A stretch of 64,000 nt of DNA from Streptomyces humi (GTDB lineage Bacteria; Actinomycetota; Actinomycetes; Streptomycetales; Streptomycetaceae), in assembly GCF_001005085.2 (NCBI RefSeq), contig NZ_LBMU02000070.1, positions 124,001 through 188,000 of the forward strand, written 5' to 3'. Positions 14,439-24,178 of the stretch are shown in pieces. The translations under genes were made by a program, and so were the position numbers. Each line of letters opens with the position of its first letter. The stretch's first letter is position 1. The notes beneath the pieces were generated by a model that was given only the letters and a program-made list of their open reading frames with translations, did not search any database and was not told where the DNA came from.

Positions 14439-16796
14439 GTGACATCTGCCACCGATCCCACCCCCCACACGCACCCGACCGTGTCCCCCGACTGGGCCCC
14501 GCCCACGGCGGCTTCCGCGGCTCCCCTGCCGGACAGGGCACCACGCTGGTCCCTTCCCGCGTTGGTCGCGATCCTGGTCCTGGCGGCGGTGCTCTACGCC
14601 TGGAACCTCTCCGGTTCCGACATGAACACCTTCTACAGCGGAGCCGTCTGGGCCGGCACGAAGAGCTGGAAGGCCTGGTTCTTCGGCTCGCTGGACCCGG
14701 GCAACTTCCTGACCGTCGACAAACCGCCGCTCGCGACCATGGTCATGGGCCTGTCGAGCCGGATCCTCGGCTTCGGCACGTGGCAGATGATGGCGCCGAT
14801 GATCGTGCTGGCGCTCGCCACGATCTACATCCTGCACACCACCGTGAAGCGGGTGTGGGGCCACGGCGCGGCGGCCGTCGCCGCGCTGGTGCTGGCGCTG
14901 ACCCCGATCACCGTCGCCATCAACCGCGACAACAACCCCGACACCCTTCTGGTGTTCCTCATGGTGTCGGGCGCGGCGCTCGCCTTCCGCGCCACCCGTG
15001 ACGAGAGGCTGCTGCCGCTGCTCGGCTCGGCCGCCTGCTTCGGTCTCGCCTTCAACACCAAGCTGCTCGCGGGCTGGATCGCGCTGCCCGCCGTCTTCGC
15101 GCTCTACCTGTACGCGTCGAAGGCGCCCTGGGTGAAGCGCGTCGTCAACCTGCTGCTCGCCGCGGTCGTCCTGGCCGTCTCCAGCTTCTGGTGGGCGATC
15201 GCCGTCTCCCTGGTCCCGGCCTCCGACCGGCCCTACATCGGCGGCTCCACGGACGGCTCCGCCTGGGACCTGATCATGGGGTACGACGGCCTCGGCCGGG
15301 TCTTCGGCGGCGAGGGCAACGGCGGTGGCGGCGGGGGCGGAGGCGGCGGCTTCTCCGGTTCCGCGGGCCTCGGCCGGATGTTCAACGACGTCCTCGGCGG
15401 CCAGATCTCCTGGCTGCTGCCCTTCTCGGCCATCGCGCTCGTCGGCGGTCTGGTGCTGTGCGGGCGCGCCCCGCGCACCGACCTCAGGCGGATGGCGCTG
15501 GTCCTGTGGGGCGGCTGGACCCTCCTGCACTACGTGATCTTCGCGACCGCGCAGGGCACCATGCACCCCTACTACACGACCGCGCTCGCCCCGGGCATCG
15601 CGGTGCTGTGCGCCGGCGGCGGCGTGATGCTGCTGGACGCGTTCCGCACCGACAAGCGGTGGGTGTGGGTCCTTCCCCTCGCCTTCGGTGTCACCGGCGT
15701 GTGGGCGATCGTGCTGCTGCGCCGGGCCTCCGGCTGGAACACCTGGCTGTGGCCGACGGTCGGCGTGCTGACCGCGGCCGGCATCGTGGGCATGATCCTC
15801 TTCCGGTCGGGCGGCAGGGTCCGGCTGCTGGCGGTCTCGCTGGCGGCGGCCGTGGTCGCGGCGCTGGCCGGCCCGACGGCGTACGCGGCGACCCTGCCGT
15901 TCGGCAGCGGCACCGGCGGCGGGATGCGTGGCGGTACGAACCCGACCGCGGGCCCCTCGACGGGCAGCGGCTTCGGCGGCGGACCCGGCGGAGGCGGCGG
16001 CAACCGCGGAGGCTTCCCGGGGGGCGGCGAGATGCCCGGCGGTACGCAGCAGGGCGGCCAGAACAGCCAGGCCGGCGGGTTCCCGGGCGGGATGAACGGT
16101 GAGGCGCCGGGCGGCGGGACGAACGGCCAGGCTCCCGGCGGCACGGGCACCGGAAACGGTGGGACCGCCCCCGGCGGCGGCACCGGCGAACTGCCGAACG
16201 GCGGCACCGGAAACGGTGAACTGCCCGGCGGCACCGGCGGGATGCCCGGCGGAACCGGTGGCACCGGCGAGCTGCCCGGCGGCGGTACCGGTACCGGCGG
16301 CACGCGCGGCGGCTTCGGCGGCGGCATGGGCGGCGGCGGTATGGGCGGCGGCGTCGACAGCGACCTGATCGCCTACCTCAAGAAGCACATGGACGGCGCC
16401 ACCTGGCTGCTGGCCGTCTCCAACTCCCAGTCCGCGGCGCAGATCGAGCTCAGCGCGCGGGAACCGGTGATCTCCATGTGGGGCTTCACCGGGTCCGACA
16501 AGGCGATGACCGTCGCCAAGCTGAAGGAGCTGGTGAAGGCGGGCAAGCTGCACTACATCCAGGTCGGCTCCGGCGGCATGGGCATGGGCGGTGACAACAC
16601 CCTCAGCTCCGAGGTGACCTCCTGGGTGCAGAAGCACGGCACCGCGGTGAAGGAGAGCGCGTACAGCAAGAGCACGAGCGGAAGTTCCAGCTCGCAGGGC
16701 AAGAGCACGAGCCCCTCGAAGAGCACGAGCGGAAGTTCCTCCTCGCAGAGCAGCACCTCGACGCTCTACCGGCTGGACCCTTCGGACGTCAGCTGA
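14439..16796 (+). CDS. GT39 (ArnT/PMT-like) membrane glycosyltransferase with glycine-rich loop
   Basis: A 785-residue multi-pass membrane protein. The first 490 residues hold about 12 hydrophobic helices. The first loop (NTFYSGAVWAGTKSWKAWFFGSLDPGNFLTVDKPPLATMVMG) contains the acidic residue and DKPP signature of GT39 lipid-linked sugar transferases. Residues about 490-645 are a low-complexity Gly/Pro/Thr/Asn stretch, followed by a soluble domain (DLIAYLKKHMDGATWLLAVSNSQSAAQIEL...ISMWGFTGSDKAM) and a Ser/Thr/Lys tail. A shorter poly-Gly (about 290-300) interrupts another loop. Predicted role: transfer of a sugar from a polyprenyl donor to a surface molecule. The start is GTG 14439; the ribosome site is weak. 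A strong terminator follows. Confidence 0.85.
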   Translation: MTSATDPTPHTHPTVSPDWAPPTAASAAPLPDRAPRWSLPALVAILVLAAVLYAWNLSGSDMNTFYSGAVWAGTKSWKAWFFGSLDPGNFLTVDKPPLATMVMGLSSRILGFGTWQMMAPMIVLALATIYILHTTVKRVWGHGAAAVAALVLALTPITVAINRDNNPDTLLVFLMVSGAALAFRATRDERLLPLLGSAACFGLAFNTKLLAGWIALPAVFALYLYASKAPWVKRVVNLLLAAVVLAVSSFWWAIAVSLVPASDRPYIGGSTDGSAWDLIMGYDGLGRVFGGEGNGGGGGGGGGGFSGSAGLGRMFNDVLGGQISWLLPFSAIALVGGLVLCGRAPRTDLRRMALVLWGGWTLLHYVIFATAQGTMHPYYTTALAPGIAVLCAGGGVMLLDAFRTDKRWVWVLPLAFGVTGVWAIVLLRRASGWNTWLWPTVGVLTAAGIVGMILFRSGGRVRLLAVSLAAAVVAALAGPTAYAATLPFGSGTGGGMRGGTNPTAGPSTGSGFGGGPGGGGGNRGGFPGGGEMPGGTQQGGQNSQAGGFPGGMNGEAPGGGTNGQAPGGTGTGNGGTAPGGGTGELPNGGTGNGELPGGTGGMPGGTGGTGELPGGGTGTGGTRGGFGGGMGGGGMGGGVDSDLIAYLKKHMDGATWLLAVSNSQSAAQIELSAREPVISMWGFTGSDKAMTVAKLKELVKAGKLHYIQVGSGGMGMGGDNTLSSEVTSWVQKHGTAVKESAYSKSTSGSSSSQGKSTSPSKSTSGSSSSQSSTSTLYRLDPSDVS

Positions 16797-16810
16797 CACA
16801 CCGGCACCAA

Positions 16811-16845
16811 GAGGCCCCCGACCACGCGGTCGGGGGCCTCTTTTT
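16811..16845 (+). terminator. Rho-independent terminator
   Basis: A perfect 13-bp stem (16811-16823 with 16828-16840), ACGC loop and five T: a canonical intrinsic terminator for the GT39 gene. Confidence 0.92.
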
Positions 16846-16929
16846 ACGTCCCGTTTACCTGCGCGTCCTCATGTTCATGTCACCCTCCTTCTTGCCGCCT
16901 CGTCAACCCGCGTAGATGGGACTCTCTTT

Positions 16930-17736
16930 ATGCTGGCGACACACATCCGGCGCTGGAAGCCGGTGGCGCTGACGACCGCCGCCGTCCTGGTGGGCCTGAC
17001 GGTCCCGGCGCTGACGGCGACCCCGGCCGCCGCCACGACGACCGCGTACGACTCGACGTACTACAAGAACGCGATCGGCAAGACGGGAACGAGCCTGAAG
17101 TCGTCCCTGCACACGATCATCAGCGCGAACGTCACCAAGCTGTCGTACTCGGCCCTGTGGGACGCCCTGAAGAAGACCGACCAGGACCCGAACAACAGCA
17201 GCAACGTGATCCTGCTGTACTCGGGCATCTCGCGCAGCAAGTCCCTCAACGGCGGTGACAGCGGCGACTGGAACCGTGAGCACGTGTGGGCGATCTCGCA
17301 CGGCGACCTGACCACGTCCACCGGGCCCGGCACGGACCTGCACCACATCCGTCCCGAGGACGTGGCGGTCAACGGCAAGCGCGGCAACCTCGACTTCGAC
17401 GAGGGCGGCTCCACCTTCACCAACAGCGGCGGCAGCAAGGTCGACTCGGACTCGTTCGAGCCGCGCGACGCCGTCAAGGGCGACGTGGCCCGGATGATCC
17501 TCTACATGGCCGTGCGCTACGAGGGCGACGACGGGTTCGCGAACCTGGAGCCCGACGACAAGGTCGGCAACGGCTCCAATCCGTACATCGGCAAACTGTC
17601 GGTGCTGAAGCAGTGGAACGACGAGGACCCGCCGGACTCCTTCGAGGAGAACCGCAACGACGTCATCTACAACACCTACCAGCACAACCGGAACCCGTTC
17701 ATCGACCACCCGGAGTGGGTCGACGCGATCTGGTAG
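16930..17736 (+). CDS. Secreted EndA/NucM-type endonuclease I
   Basis: A 268-residue protein with a signal peptide (about 1-36, ALTATPAAA) and the Endonuclease_1 fold: WNREHVWAISHG holds the catalytic His region, GTDLHHIRPEDVAVNGKRGN is the family core with metal-binding Asn/His, and DAVKGDVARMILYMAVRYEG and EENRNDVIYNTYQHNRNPF complete it. It should cut DNA or RNA outside the cell for phosphate and nitrogen scavenging or for lysis-related turnover. The ATG at 16930 follows GATGGGA. A PHO-box-like stretch lies about 50 nt upstream. Confidence 0.9.
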   Translation: MLATHIRRWKPVALTTAAVLVGLTVPALTATPAAATTTAYDSTYYKNAIGKTGTSLKSSLHTIISANVTKLSYSALWDALKKTDQDPNNSSNVILLYSGISRSKSLNGGDSGDWNREHVWAISHGDLTTSTGPGTDLHHIRPEDVAVNGKRGNLDFDEGGSTFTNSGGSKVDSDSFEPRDAVKGDVARMILYMAVRYEGDDGFANLEPDDKVGNGSNPYIGKLSVLKQWNDEDPPDSFEENRNDVIYNTYQHNRNPFIDHPEWVDAIW

Positions 17737-17881
17737 GCGCCGTCCGGACCGGTCCTACTACTTCCCTCACACAGGTGAAGTCGATCTTGGACTCGGGCGT
17801 GTCCGCATGGCCGGCCCGCAGCATGGGGGCGCCCCGGCAGTTCCGCCGGGGCGTCCCCAACTCCCTTTTCCGGAGAGTCCC

Positions 17882-18238
17882 GTGAAGCTGCGCACCTGGT
17901 CCCTCGCCGCCGCCCTCGCGCTGACCGCACTCGTCGTCCCCGCCCAGAGCGCCTCCGCACACGCGGCCGCCGCCCCGTCCTGTCCCGACGGCTCGGTCTG
18001 CTTCTGGAGCGGTGAGGGCTTCGGCGGCGACCACTGGGAGTGGACGTCCCGCAGCGGCTACCGCGACATGCCGCCGAACCTCCACGACAACGTCGGCTCC
18101 TTCGTCGCCTCCACCCGCGCCTGCTTCGTCAACTGGGACCCGCAGGAGAAGCGCGACGTCTTCAACGGCGACTGGCGCTCCCAGTACCGCGGCGACTTCG
18201 GGGGACGGATCGACGGAGTGGGCCCGGGCGCCTGCTGA
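17882..18238 (+). CDS. Secreted peptidase inhibitor I36-like protein
   Basis: A 118-residue protein: signal peptide 1-28 (ending QSASAHA), then one small crystallin-like beta domain with four Cys (SCPDGSVCFW, RACFVNW, and the last residue). The opening CPDGSVCFWSGEGFGG is typical of the I36/SMI metalloprotease-inhibitor family of Streptomyces. It probably protects against secreted metalloproteases, but many I36-like proteins lack tested activity. GTG 17882 follows CGGAGAG. Confidence 0.78.
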   Translation: MKLRTWSLAAALALTALVVPAQSASAHAAAAPSCPDGSVCFWSGEGFGGDHWEWTSRSGYRDMPPNLHDNVGSFVASTRACFVNWDPQEKRDVFNGDWRSQYRGDFGGRIDGVGPGAC

Positions 18239-18240
18239 CC

Positions 18241-18257
18241 GCGGAGGCCTCCTCCGC
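18241..18257. terminator. Small bidirectional hairpin
   Basis: GCGGAGG and CCTCCGC arms with a 3-nt loop between two convergent genes; weak but well placed. Confidence 0.4.
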
Positions 18258-18265
18258 AACACGCC

Positions 18266-19951
18266 CTAGTCCAGATGCGTCGGTGCGAACATCCGCAGCA
18301 GGGCCGGGAGTACGACCACCGAGGGGCCCGGTGCGGCCAGGGCCTTCGCCAGGTCCGCCGCCAGGTTCTCCGGGGTGGTCCGGGTGCCGGGGACGCCGAA
18401 GGACTCCGCGAGGGCCACGTAGTCGGGGCGGGTCAGCTCCGTCGCCGTGGCCTCGCCGAAGGCGTCGGTCATGTACTCGCGGAGGATGCCGTAGCCGCCG
18501 TCGTCGACGATGAGCCAGGTGACCGGGAGGTCGTACTGCCTGGCCGTCGCCAGTTCGGCGATGGAGTAGAGGGCGCCGCCGTCGCCGGAGACCGCCAGCA
18601 CCGGGCGGGTCGGGTCGGCGGCGGCCGCGCCCAGGGCGGCCGGGAAGCCGTAGCCGAGACCGCCTGCGCCCTGCGCCGAGTGCATCAGGTTCGGGGCCTC
18701 GGCGTCGAACGCCGACCAGGCCCAGTACGCCAGGATCGTCATGTCCCAGAAGGACGGGGAGCCGGCCGGCAGGGCCTGCCGGACCGACGTCAGCACGTCC
18801 TGTTCCAGGGTGAGTTCCTGGCCGGCGATGCGGTCGGAGACGCGCGAGAGCAGGTCTCGTACCCGGTCCGCCGCCTGGTCGTCCGCACGCGGGGTCACCG
18901 TCTCCAGCAGCGCCTGGAGCGCGAGGCGGGCGTCCGCGTGGATGCCGAGGGCGGGGTGGTTGGACTCCAGTTTGCCGAGGTCGGCCTCGATCTGGATCAC
19001 CCGGCCGCGCGGCTTGAACGTGTGGTAGTTCGAGGAGAGTTCACCGAGGCCCGAGCCGACCACCAGCAGGACGTCCGCGTCCTCCAGGAAGTCCGTGGTG
19101 TGCCGGTCCTCCAGCCAGGACTGGAGGGAGAGCGGGTGCTGCCAGGGGAACGCGCCCTTGCCGCCGTAGGTGGTGACGACCGGGGCGTTCAGCGTCTCCG
19201 CCAGCTGCCGCAGCTTCCCCGCGGCGTCCGACCGTACGACCCCGCCGCCCGCGATGATCGCCGGGCGGGCGGCCCGGGACAGCAGGTCGGCCGCGACGGC
19301 GGTCAGTTCGGGGCGCGGCGGGAGTTCGTCGGGGGTCGCGTCGACCGCGGTCACCACCGGGACGGACGTCTCGGCGAGGAGGACGTCCTGCGGGATCTCC
19401 ACCCAGACCGGGCCGTGCGGGACGGTCAGCGCGGACTGCCAGGCGGCCGCGATCGCCGACGGGATCTGCGACTGGGTGCGGACCGTGTGGACCGACTTCA
19501 CCACGCCCCGGAACGAGGCCGACTGGTCGGGGAGTTCGTGCAGGTAGCCGTGGCGGCCGCCGCCGAGGCCGGCCGTCGGGATCTGGCTGCTGATCGCCAG
19601 CACGGGCGCGGACGCGGAGGCCGCCTCGTGCAGCGCGGCCAGCGAGGTCAGCGCGCCGGGGCCGGTGGAGAGGAGCAGCGGGGCCGCCTCGCCGGTGATC
19701 CTGCCGTACGCGTCCGCCGCGAAGCCCGCGTTGTTCTCCACCCGGAGGCCGACATAGCGCAGGGCGGAGCGGCGCAGGGCGTCGAACATGCCGAGGGCGT
19801 GCTGGCCGGGCAGCCCGAAGACGGTGGTCGCGCCGAGCCCGGCCAGGGTCTCCACGACCAGGTCCCCGCCGTTGCGGCCGGCGGGCGGGTTCAGGGCTGC
19901 GGCCGTCTGCGCCTCGGTCGGGCGGAGCACCAGGTCGTGGTCGTGGGTCAC
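18266..19951 (-). CDS. ThDP-dependent decarboxylase / acetolactate synthase-like enzyme
   Basis: A 561-residue thiamine-diphosphate enzyme with the three POX/AHAS domains: Pyr domain with Glu72 ([18 protein letters not shown]), central domain ([14 protein letters not shown]), and PP domain with GDGG ([20 protein letters not shown]) ending in a DGGYG metal motif. It starts at GTG 19951, which overlaps the stop of the ureohydrolase gene as GTGA, so the two are translationally coupled. The partner suggests a substrate from arginine: P. aeruginosa AruI, which decarboxylates 2-ketoarginine, is a homologous ThDP enzyme often annotated as acetolactate synthase. It is not a biosynthetic AHAS by context, as no small subunit is nearby. 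Confidence 0.85.
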   Translation of the reverse strand: MTHDHDLVLRPTEAQTAAALNPPAGRNGGDLVVETLAGLGATTVFGLPGQHALGMFDALRRSALRYVGLRVENNAGFAADAYGRITGEAAPLLLSTGPGALTSLAALHEAASASAPVLAISSQIPTAGLGGGRHGYLHELPDQSASFRGVVKSVHTVRTQSQIPSAIAAAWQSALTVPHGPVWVEIPQDVLLAETSVPVVTAVDATPDELPPRPELTAVAADLLSRAARPAIIAGGGVVRSDAAGKLRQLAETLNAPVVTTYGGKGAFPWQHPLSLQSWLEDRHTTDFLEDADVLLVVGSGLGELSSNYHTFKPRGRVIQIEADLGKLESNHPALGIHADARLALQALLETVTPRADDQAADRVRDLLSRVSDRIAGQELTLEQDVLTSVRQALPAGSPSFWDMTILAYWAWSAFDAEAPNLMHSAQGAGGLGYGFPAALGAAAADPTRPVLAVSGDGGALYSIAELATARQYDLPVTWLIVDDGGYGILREYMTDAFGEATATELTRPDYVALAESFGVPGTRTTPENLAADLAKALAAPGPSVVVLPALLRMFAPTHLD

Positions 19952-20916
19952 TTGGAGCGTGCCTCGGCAATCTGTCGGGTCATGATCGTGGTCAGTTCGT
20001 AAGCGGTGTGCGAGGCCGCCACCGACGTGATCTCCGCGTGGTCGTACGCGGGGGCCACCTCGACGACGTCCGCCGACACCAGGTTGCAGGAGGAGAGTCC
20101 GCGCAGGATCTCCAGCAGCTCCCTGGACGTCATACCACCGGCCTCGGGCGTGCCCGTGCCCGGGGCGTGCGCGGGGTCCAGGCAGTCGATGTCGATCGAG
20201 ATGTAGAGGGGGCGGTCGCCGATGCGCTGCCGCAGCTGGTCGGCGACCTCGTCGGCACCGCGGCGGTAGATGTCCGCCGAGGTGACGATGCCGAAGCCCA
20301 TCTTCTCGTCGTCGGTGAGGTCCTGCTTGCCGTAGAGCGGGCCGCGGGTGCCGACGTGCGAGAGGGCGGAGGTGTCGAGGACGCCCTCCTCCACCGCCCG
20401 CCGGAACGGGGTGCCGTGGGTGTACTCGGCGCCGAAGTAGGTGTCCCAGGTGTCGAGGTGGGCGTCGAAGTGGAGCAGCGCGACCGGGCCGTGCTTCCTG
20501 GCGACGCTCCGCAGCAGCGGCAGCGCGATGGTGTGGTCGCCGCCCAGTGTCATCAGCCGGGCGCCGGTGCCGAGCAGTTCGTCGGCCGCCGCCTCGATGG
20601 TCTCGACGGCCTCGTTGATGTTGAACGGGTTCACCGCGACGTCCCCGCCGTCCGCCACCTGCGCCAGCGCGAAGGGGGAGGCGTCCTGCGCGGGGTTGTA
20701 CGGACGCAGCAGCCGGGACGCCTCGCGGATGGCGTTGCCGCCGAAGCGGGCGCCCGGCCGGTAGGAGACACCGGAGTCGAAGGGCACGCCCACGACCGCC
20801 ACGTCCGCGCGGCCCACCTCGTCGAGGCGGGGCAGCCGGGCGAAGGTCGCGGGACCGGCGTACCGCGGGACGCGGGAGGAGTCGACGGGGCCGCGGGGCG
20901 TCTCGTTGCTGGTCAT
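19948..20916 (-). CDS. Ureohydrolase (agmatinase / guanidinobutyrase type)
   Basis: A 322-residue manganese ureohydrolase. The three metal motifs are intact: [17 protein letters not shown], and [17 protein letters not shown] with the TPE end. It hydrolyses a guanidino compound to urea and an amine; agmatine, guanidinobutyrate or guanidinopropionate cannot be told apart from sequence alone. The ATG at 20916 is preferred because conserved sequence begins soon after; an ATG 30 nt upstream is also in frame, and neither has a strong ribosome site. Overlapped by the ThDP enzyme downstream; the symporter gene lies 68 nt upstream, so the three probably form one transcript. Confidence 0.87.
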   Translation of the reverse strand: MTSNETPRGPVDSSRVPRYAGPATFARLPRLDEVGRADVAVVGVPFDSGVSYRPGARFGGNAIREASRLLRPYNPAQDASPFALAQVADGGDVAVNPFNINEAVETIEAAADELLGTGARLMTLGGDHTIALPLLRSVARKHGPVALLHFDAHLDTWDTYFGAEYTHGTPFRRAVEEGVLDTSALSHVGTRGPLYGKQDLTDDEKMGFGIVTSADIYRRGADEVADQLRQRIGDRPLYISIDIDCLDPAHAPGTGTPEAGGMTSRELLEILRGLSSCNLVSADVVEVAPAYDHAEITSVAASHTAYELTTIMTRQIAEARSK

Positions 20917-20984
20917 GGGGGTGCTGCCTACTTTCCTACGCTTCATCGCGTGCGTACCGCTATGTACTGCCTCTGACGACGACT

Positions 20985-22442
20985 CTACTGGTGGGCCGGC
21001 ACCGGTTCGGACGCGAGTTCGGGGGCGGCACGGCCGGCCAGCCGCTCGCGCCAGTTCGCCAGCACCGCCGCGTCGGTCGGCTTCGTCGCCAGGGAGACGG
21101 CGACGTACGCGGCGAGGGAGGAGAGGAGGCCGTAGTAGACGGGCTCGTTGGCGAGGATGCCGTACCCGGCCATCAGGCCGATCACCGCGAGACCGCCGAC
21201 GACCACGGCGGCGAGGGCGCCCTGCACGGTGCCGCGCTTCCACAGCAGCCCGCCGAGGATCGGCACCAGCAGTCCGCCGACGAGCAGGTTGTACGCCACG
21301 GTCAGCGCCTCCACCACGTCGTTGAGCGCGATGGCCGTGCCGATCACTCCGATCCCCATGACCAGGATGAAGACGCGGTTGCCCCGCACCTCGTCGTGAT
21401 CGCCGGAGCGCGCCTTCCCGCGCAGCCGCGACCAGATGTCGTTGTTGGCGACGGTGGCGCAGGCGATCAGCGCGCCGGAGGAGGTCGACATCACCGCGGC
21501 GAGCGCGGCGGCCAGCACCAGCCCCCGCACGCCGACGGGGAGTTCGTCCTTGACGATGGTGGCGAAGGCGTCGTCCGGGCTGCCCAGCTTCGGGTACATC
21601 ACCTTGGCGGCCGTCCCGATGACCGCTCCGGCGAGGGCGTAGAGCAGGCAGTAGGTGCCCGCGACCGTGCCGCCCCACCTGGCCGTCGTGTCGCTGCGCG
21701 CCGTGAACACCCGCTGCCAGATGTCCTGCCCGATGAGCATCCCGAACGTGTAGATCAGCACGTACGTGAAGATCGTCTCGCCGCCGATGCCCAGCGGGTC
21801 GAAGTACGAGGTCGGCAGCTTCGCCTTCATCGCGCCGAAGCCGCCCGCCTTGACCACCGCGATGGGCAGCAGCAGGAGCAGCACGCCGATGGTCTTCACC
21901 ACGAACTGGACCATGTCCGTCAGGGTGATCGACCACATGCCGCCGAGCGTCGAGTAGGCGACGACGATCGAGCCGCCGAGGACGATCGCGACGGTCCGGT
22001 TCATGTCGAAGAGGACGTCGAAGATCGTGGCGTAGGCGATGGTCGAGGTGACGGCGAGCATCAGGGTGTACGCCCACATGACCACGCCGGAGATCACGCC
22101 CGCCCGGCCGCCGTACCGCAGGTCCAGCATCTCGGAGACGGTGTAGACCTTGAGGCGGGCGATCCGGGCCGAGAAGAAGACGGAGAGGGCGAGCAGGCCC
22201 AGGCCGATGGTGAAGACCATCCAGGCCCCGGACAGCCCGTACTGGTAGCCCAGGCCGACCCCGCCGATGGTGGACGCGCCGCCGAGGACGATCGCGGCCA
22301 TGGTGCCGGAGTACATGGCGGGCCCGAGCCGGCGCCCGGCCACCAGGAACTCGCTCTTGGACCGGGCGCGGCGCATGCCCCACCAGCCCATGGCCAGCAT
22401 CCCGGCGAGATAGAGCACGATCACTGTGTAGTCGACGGCCAT
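20985..22442 (-). CDS. Sodium:solute symporter (SSS family)
   Basis: A 485-residue membrane protein with about 13 hydrophobic helices. SSS family features are the first-helix start ([21 protein letters not shown]), [26 protein letters not shown], and the [13 protein letters not shown] and [21 protein letters not shown] segments that resemble the sodium site of PutP/SSS transporters. GAGGGAGGT lies 4 nt before the ATG. It is divergent from pucR and shares its operon with the ureohydrolase and ThDP enzyme, so it probably imports the compound they degrade. Confidence 0.9.
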   Translation of the reverse strand: MAVDYTVIVLYLAGMLAMGWWGMRRARSKSEFLVAGRRLGPAMYSGTMAAIVLGGASTIGGVGLGYQYGLSGAWMVFTIGLGLLALSVFFSARIARLKVYTVSEMLDLRYGGRAGVISGVVMWAYTLMLAVTSTIAYATIFDVLFDMNRTVAIVLGGSIVVAYSTLGGMWSITLTDMVQFVVKTIGVLLLLLPIAVVKAGGFGAMKAKLPTSYFDPLGIGGETIFTYVLIYTFGMLIGQDIWQRVFTARSDTTARWGGTVAGTYCLLYALAGAVIGTAAKVMYPKLGSPDDAFATIVKDELPVGVRGLVLAAALAAVMSTSSGALIACATVANNDIWSRLRGKARSGDHDEVRGNRVFILVMGIGVIGTAIALNDVVEALTVAYNLLVGGLLVPILGGLLWKRGTVQGALAAVVVGGLAVIGLMAGYGILANEPVYYGLLSSLAAYVAVSLATKPTDAAVLANWRERLAGRAAPELASEPVPAHQ

Positions 22443-22566
22443 GGGACCTCCCTCGAATCGCGTGCACGGAGTCGGACGACGTGCAACGACACTAGGTGGC
22501 CGGAAAGCGACTGCGAAGTGTACGTTTCATCCATTCGAACCGCAGCGCATGGAGGGAACGCACACC

Positions 22567-24117
22567 GTGCCGGACCCCGCCGTTCCCCCCACGCCCGCGG
22601 TGCCCCTCACGGCGCTGCTGGCCCGCGAGGACCTCGCCCTGCGCCGGATCGCGGGCCCGTCCGACCCCTCCCTGGTGGTCCACGCGGCCCACACCTCGGA
22701 GATGGCCGACCCGTACCCGTACCTGCTGGGCGGCGAGCTGCTGCTGACGGCCGGGGTGCACATCCCGGACGCGGCGGGTTCGGGCACCTACTTCGACGAC
22801 TACGTGTCCCGGATCGTCGCGGCGGGCGGCGCCGCCCTCGGCTTCGGCCTCGCCCCCGTCCACGACACCGTCCCGCGCGCCCTGGTCGCCGCCTGCGACC
22901 GCCACGGCCTCCCGCTGATCGAGGTCCCGCCGGGGACCCCGTTCACCGCCGTCGCCCGCGCCGTCTGGCAGCTGCTCGCCCAGGCCCGCCTGACCGAGCT
23001 GCGCCGGGTCAGCGACGCCCAGCAGAGCCTCGCGGCCGCCGCCGCCCGCCCCGACCCGGTCCCCTCGGTGCTGCGCCAGCTGGCGGTCCGGCTCGGCGGC
23101 TGGGCGGCCCTGTACGGCCCCGAGGGCACGGAGATCGCGTCGGCGGGCCGCGCGCCGGAGCCGCCGGTGCGCGCGTCCCTGACCGAGCTGGCGGAGGTCG
23201 TACGCCCCTCGGGCCCGGGCACCCCCACCTCCGCGACCCACGCCACCGCCGCCGCCCACCTCGCCGCCTACGCCCTCGGCACCGGCCACGGCTTCGCCCT
23301 CGGCGTGGCCACCCCCGGCCGCGAGCCGGGCGACCACACGATCGCCTCCGTCGCGGCGGTCCTCCTCACCCTCCTGACCGGCGACCAGCAGACCGGCTCG
23401 GGCGCGGCCCGTACGTCGGCACTCGTACGGCTCCTGCTGGGCGGTACCGCGGAAGAGGTGGCTCTGCTGCTGGGCAGCAGCGCCATCTGGTTCGTCGTGC
23501 ACGCCGCACCGGACGACCGACGTGACCGTGCCCACCCAGGGGCGCGGGACCCTGCCGACACGCGGCTCCGCCGCGGGGCGCGACCAGCCCCCGCGCACCC
23601 GCAGCCGCCCGACCTCCTGGCCGCCACCGCCCTGGGCGCCGCACTCGGCTCGCCCCTCATCGACCCCGTAGGGGACATCGTCCGACTCCTGGTCCCCGCC
23701 GACCGGACACCTGAGCCGCAGCCAGGCTGGACCCTCGGCGTCAGCGCCCCCGCACCCGCACAGCATCTGCCGGCCGCGGCCACGCAAGCGGCACGCGCCC
23801 TGGCCCGCGCCCGGGCGACCCGCACCCCGCTCGTCCGCCACAGCACCCGCCCCGCCCTCGACGACCTGGTCCCCCGCGAGGACGCACAGGCCCACGCCCG
23901 CGCCCTCCTCGCCCCGCTCGCGGAGCACCCCGCCCTCGTCGAGACCCTGCGCACCTGGCTCTCGCTGCACGGCAGTTGGGACCGGACCGCGGTCGCCCTG
24001 GCCGTCCACCGCAACACCGTGCGGCAGCGGATCGCCCGCTCCGCGGAACTCCTCGGCACCGAACTCGACGACCCCGACGTCCGGATGGAGCTGTGGTTCG
24101 CCCTCCGGAGGCAGTGA
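22567..24117 (+). CDS. PucR-family transcriptional regulator
   Basis: A 516-residue regulator. Residues about 10-130 are the N-terminal PucR ligand domain (DLALRRIAGP...PYLLGGELLLTAGVHIPDAAGSGTYFDDYVSRIVAAGGAALGFGL). The last 60 residues are the PucR C-terminal HTH (LHGSWDRTAVALAVHRNTVRQRIARSAELLG). The GTG at 22567 has GGAGGGA 9 nt upstream. It is divergent from the symporter operon across 124 nt and is its likely regulator. Residues about 324-348 look like a captured fragment of a dispersed GC-rich repeat (23536-23609) and are Pro/Arg/Ala-rich, unlike the neighbouring domains. Confidence 0.88.
   Translation: MPDPAVPPTPAVPLTALLAREDLALRRIAGPSDPSLVVHAAHTSEMADPYPYLLGGELLLTAGVHIPDAAGSGTYFDDYVSRIVAAGGAALGFGLAPVHDTVPRALVAACDRHGLPLIEVPPGTPFTAVARAVWQLLAQARLTELRRVSDAQQSLAAAAARPDPVPSVLRQLAVRLGGWAALYGPEGTEIASAGRAPEPPVRASLTELAEVVRPSGPGTPTSATHATAAAHLAAYALGTGHGFALGVATPGREPGDHTIASVAAVLLTLLTGDQQTGSGAARTSALVRLLLGGTAEEVALLLGSSAIWFVVHAAPDDRRDRAHPGARDPADTRLRRGARPAPAHPQPPDLLAATALGAALGSPLIDPVGDIVRLLVPADRTPEPQPGWTLGVSAPAPAQHLPAAATQAARALARARATRTPLVRHSTRPALDDLVPREDAQAHARALLAPLAEHPALVETLRTWLSLHGSWDRTAVALAVHRNTVRQRIARSAELLGTELDDPDVRMELWFALRRQ
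23536..23609. repeat. Dispersed palindromic element fragment inside the PucR gene
   Basis: CAGGGGCGCGGGA, then an unrelated 20-odd bp, then GCGCGACCAGCCCCCGCGCACCCGC-type sequence. These halves resemble consecutive parts of the right arm of the inverted repeat after glmS (47920-47965). It is read in frame without stops. Confidence 0.55.
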
Positions 24118-24178
24118 CCCACGTCCCAGCGGGCGATACGCAGGGAATCCGCACAGCACGCTGCCTCACAATGGAGCC

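Noticed and set aside
18266-19951. Acetolactate synthase of branched-chain amino-acid synthesis
   Set aside because: No small subunit or ilvC nearby; coupled to a ureohydrolase instead.
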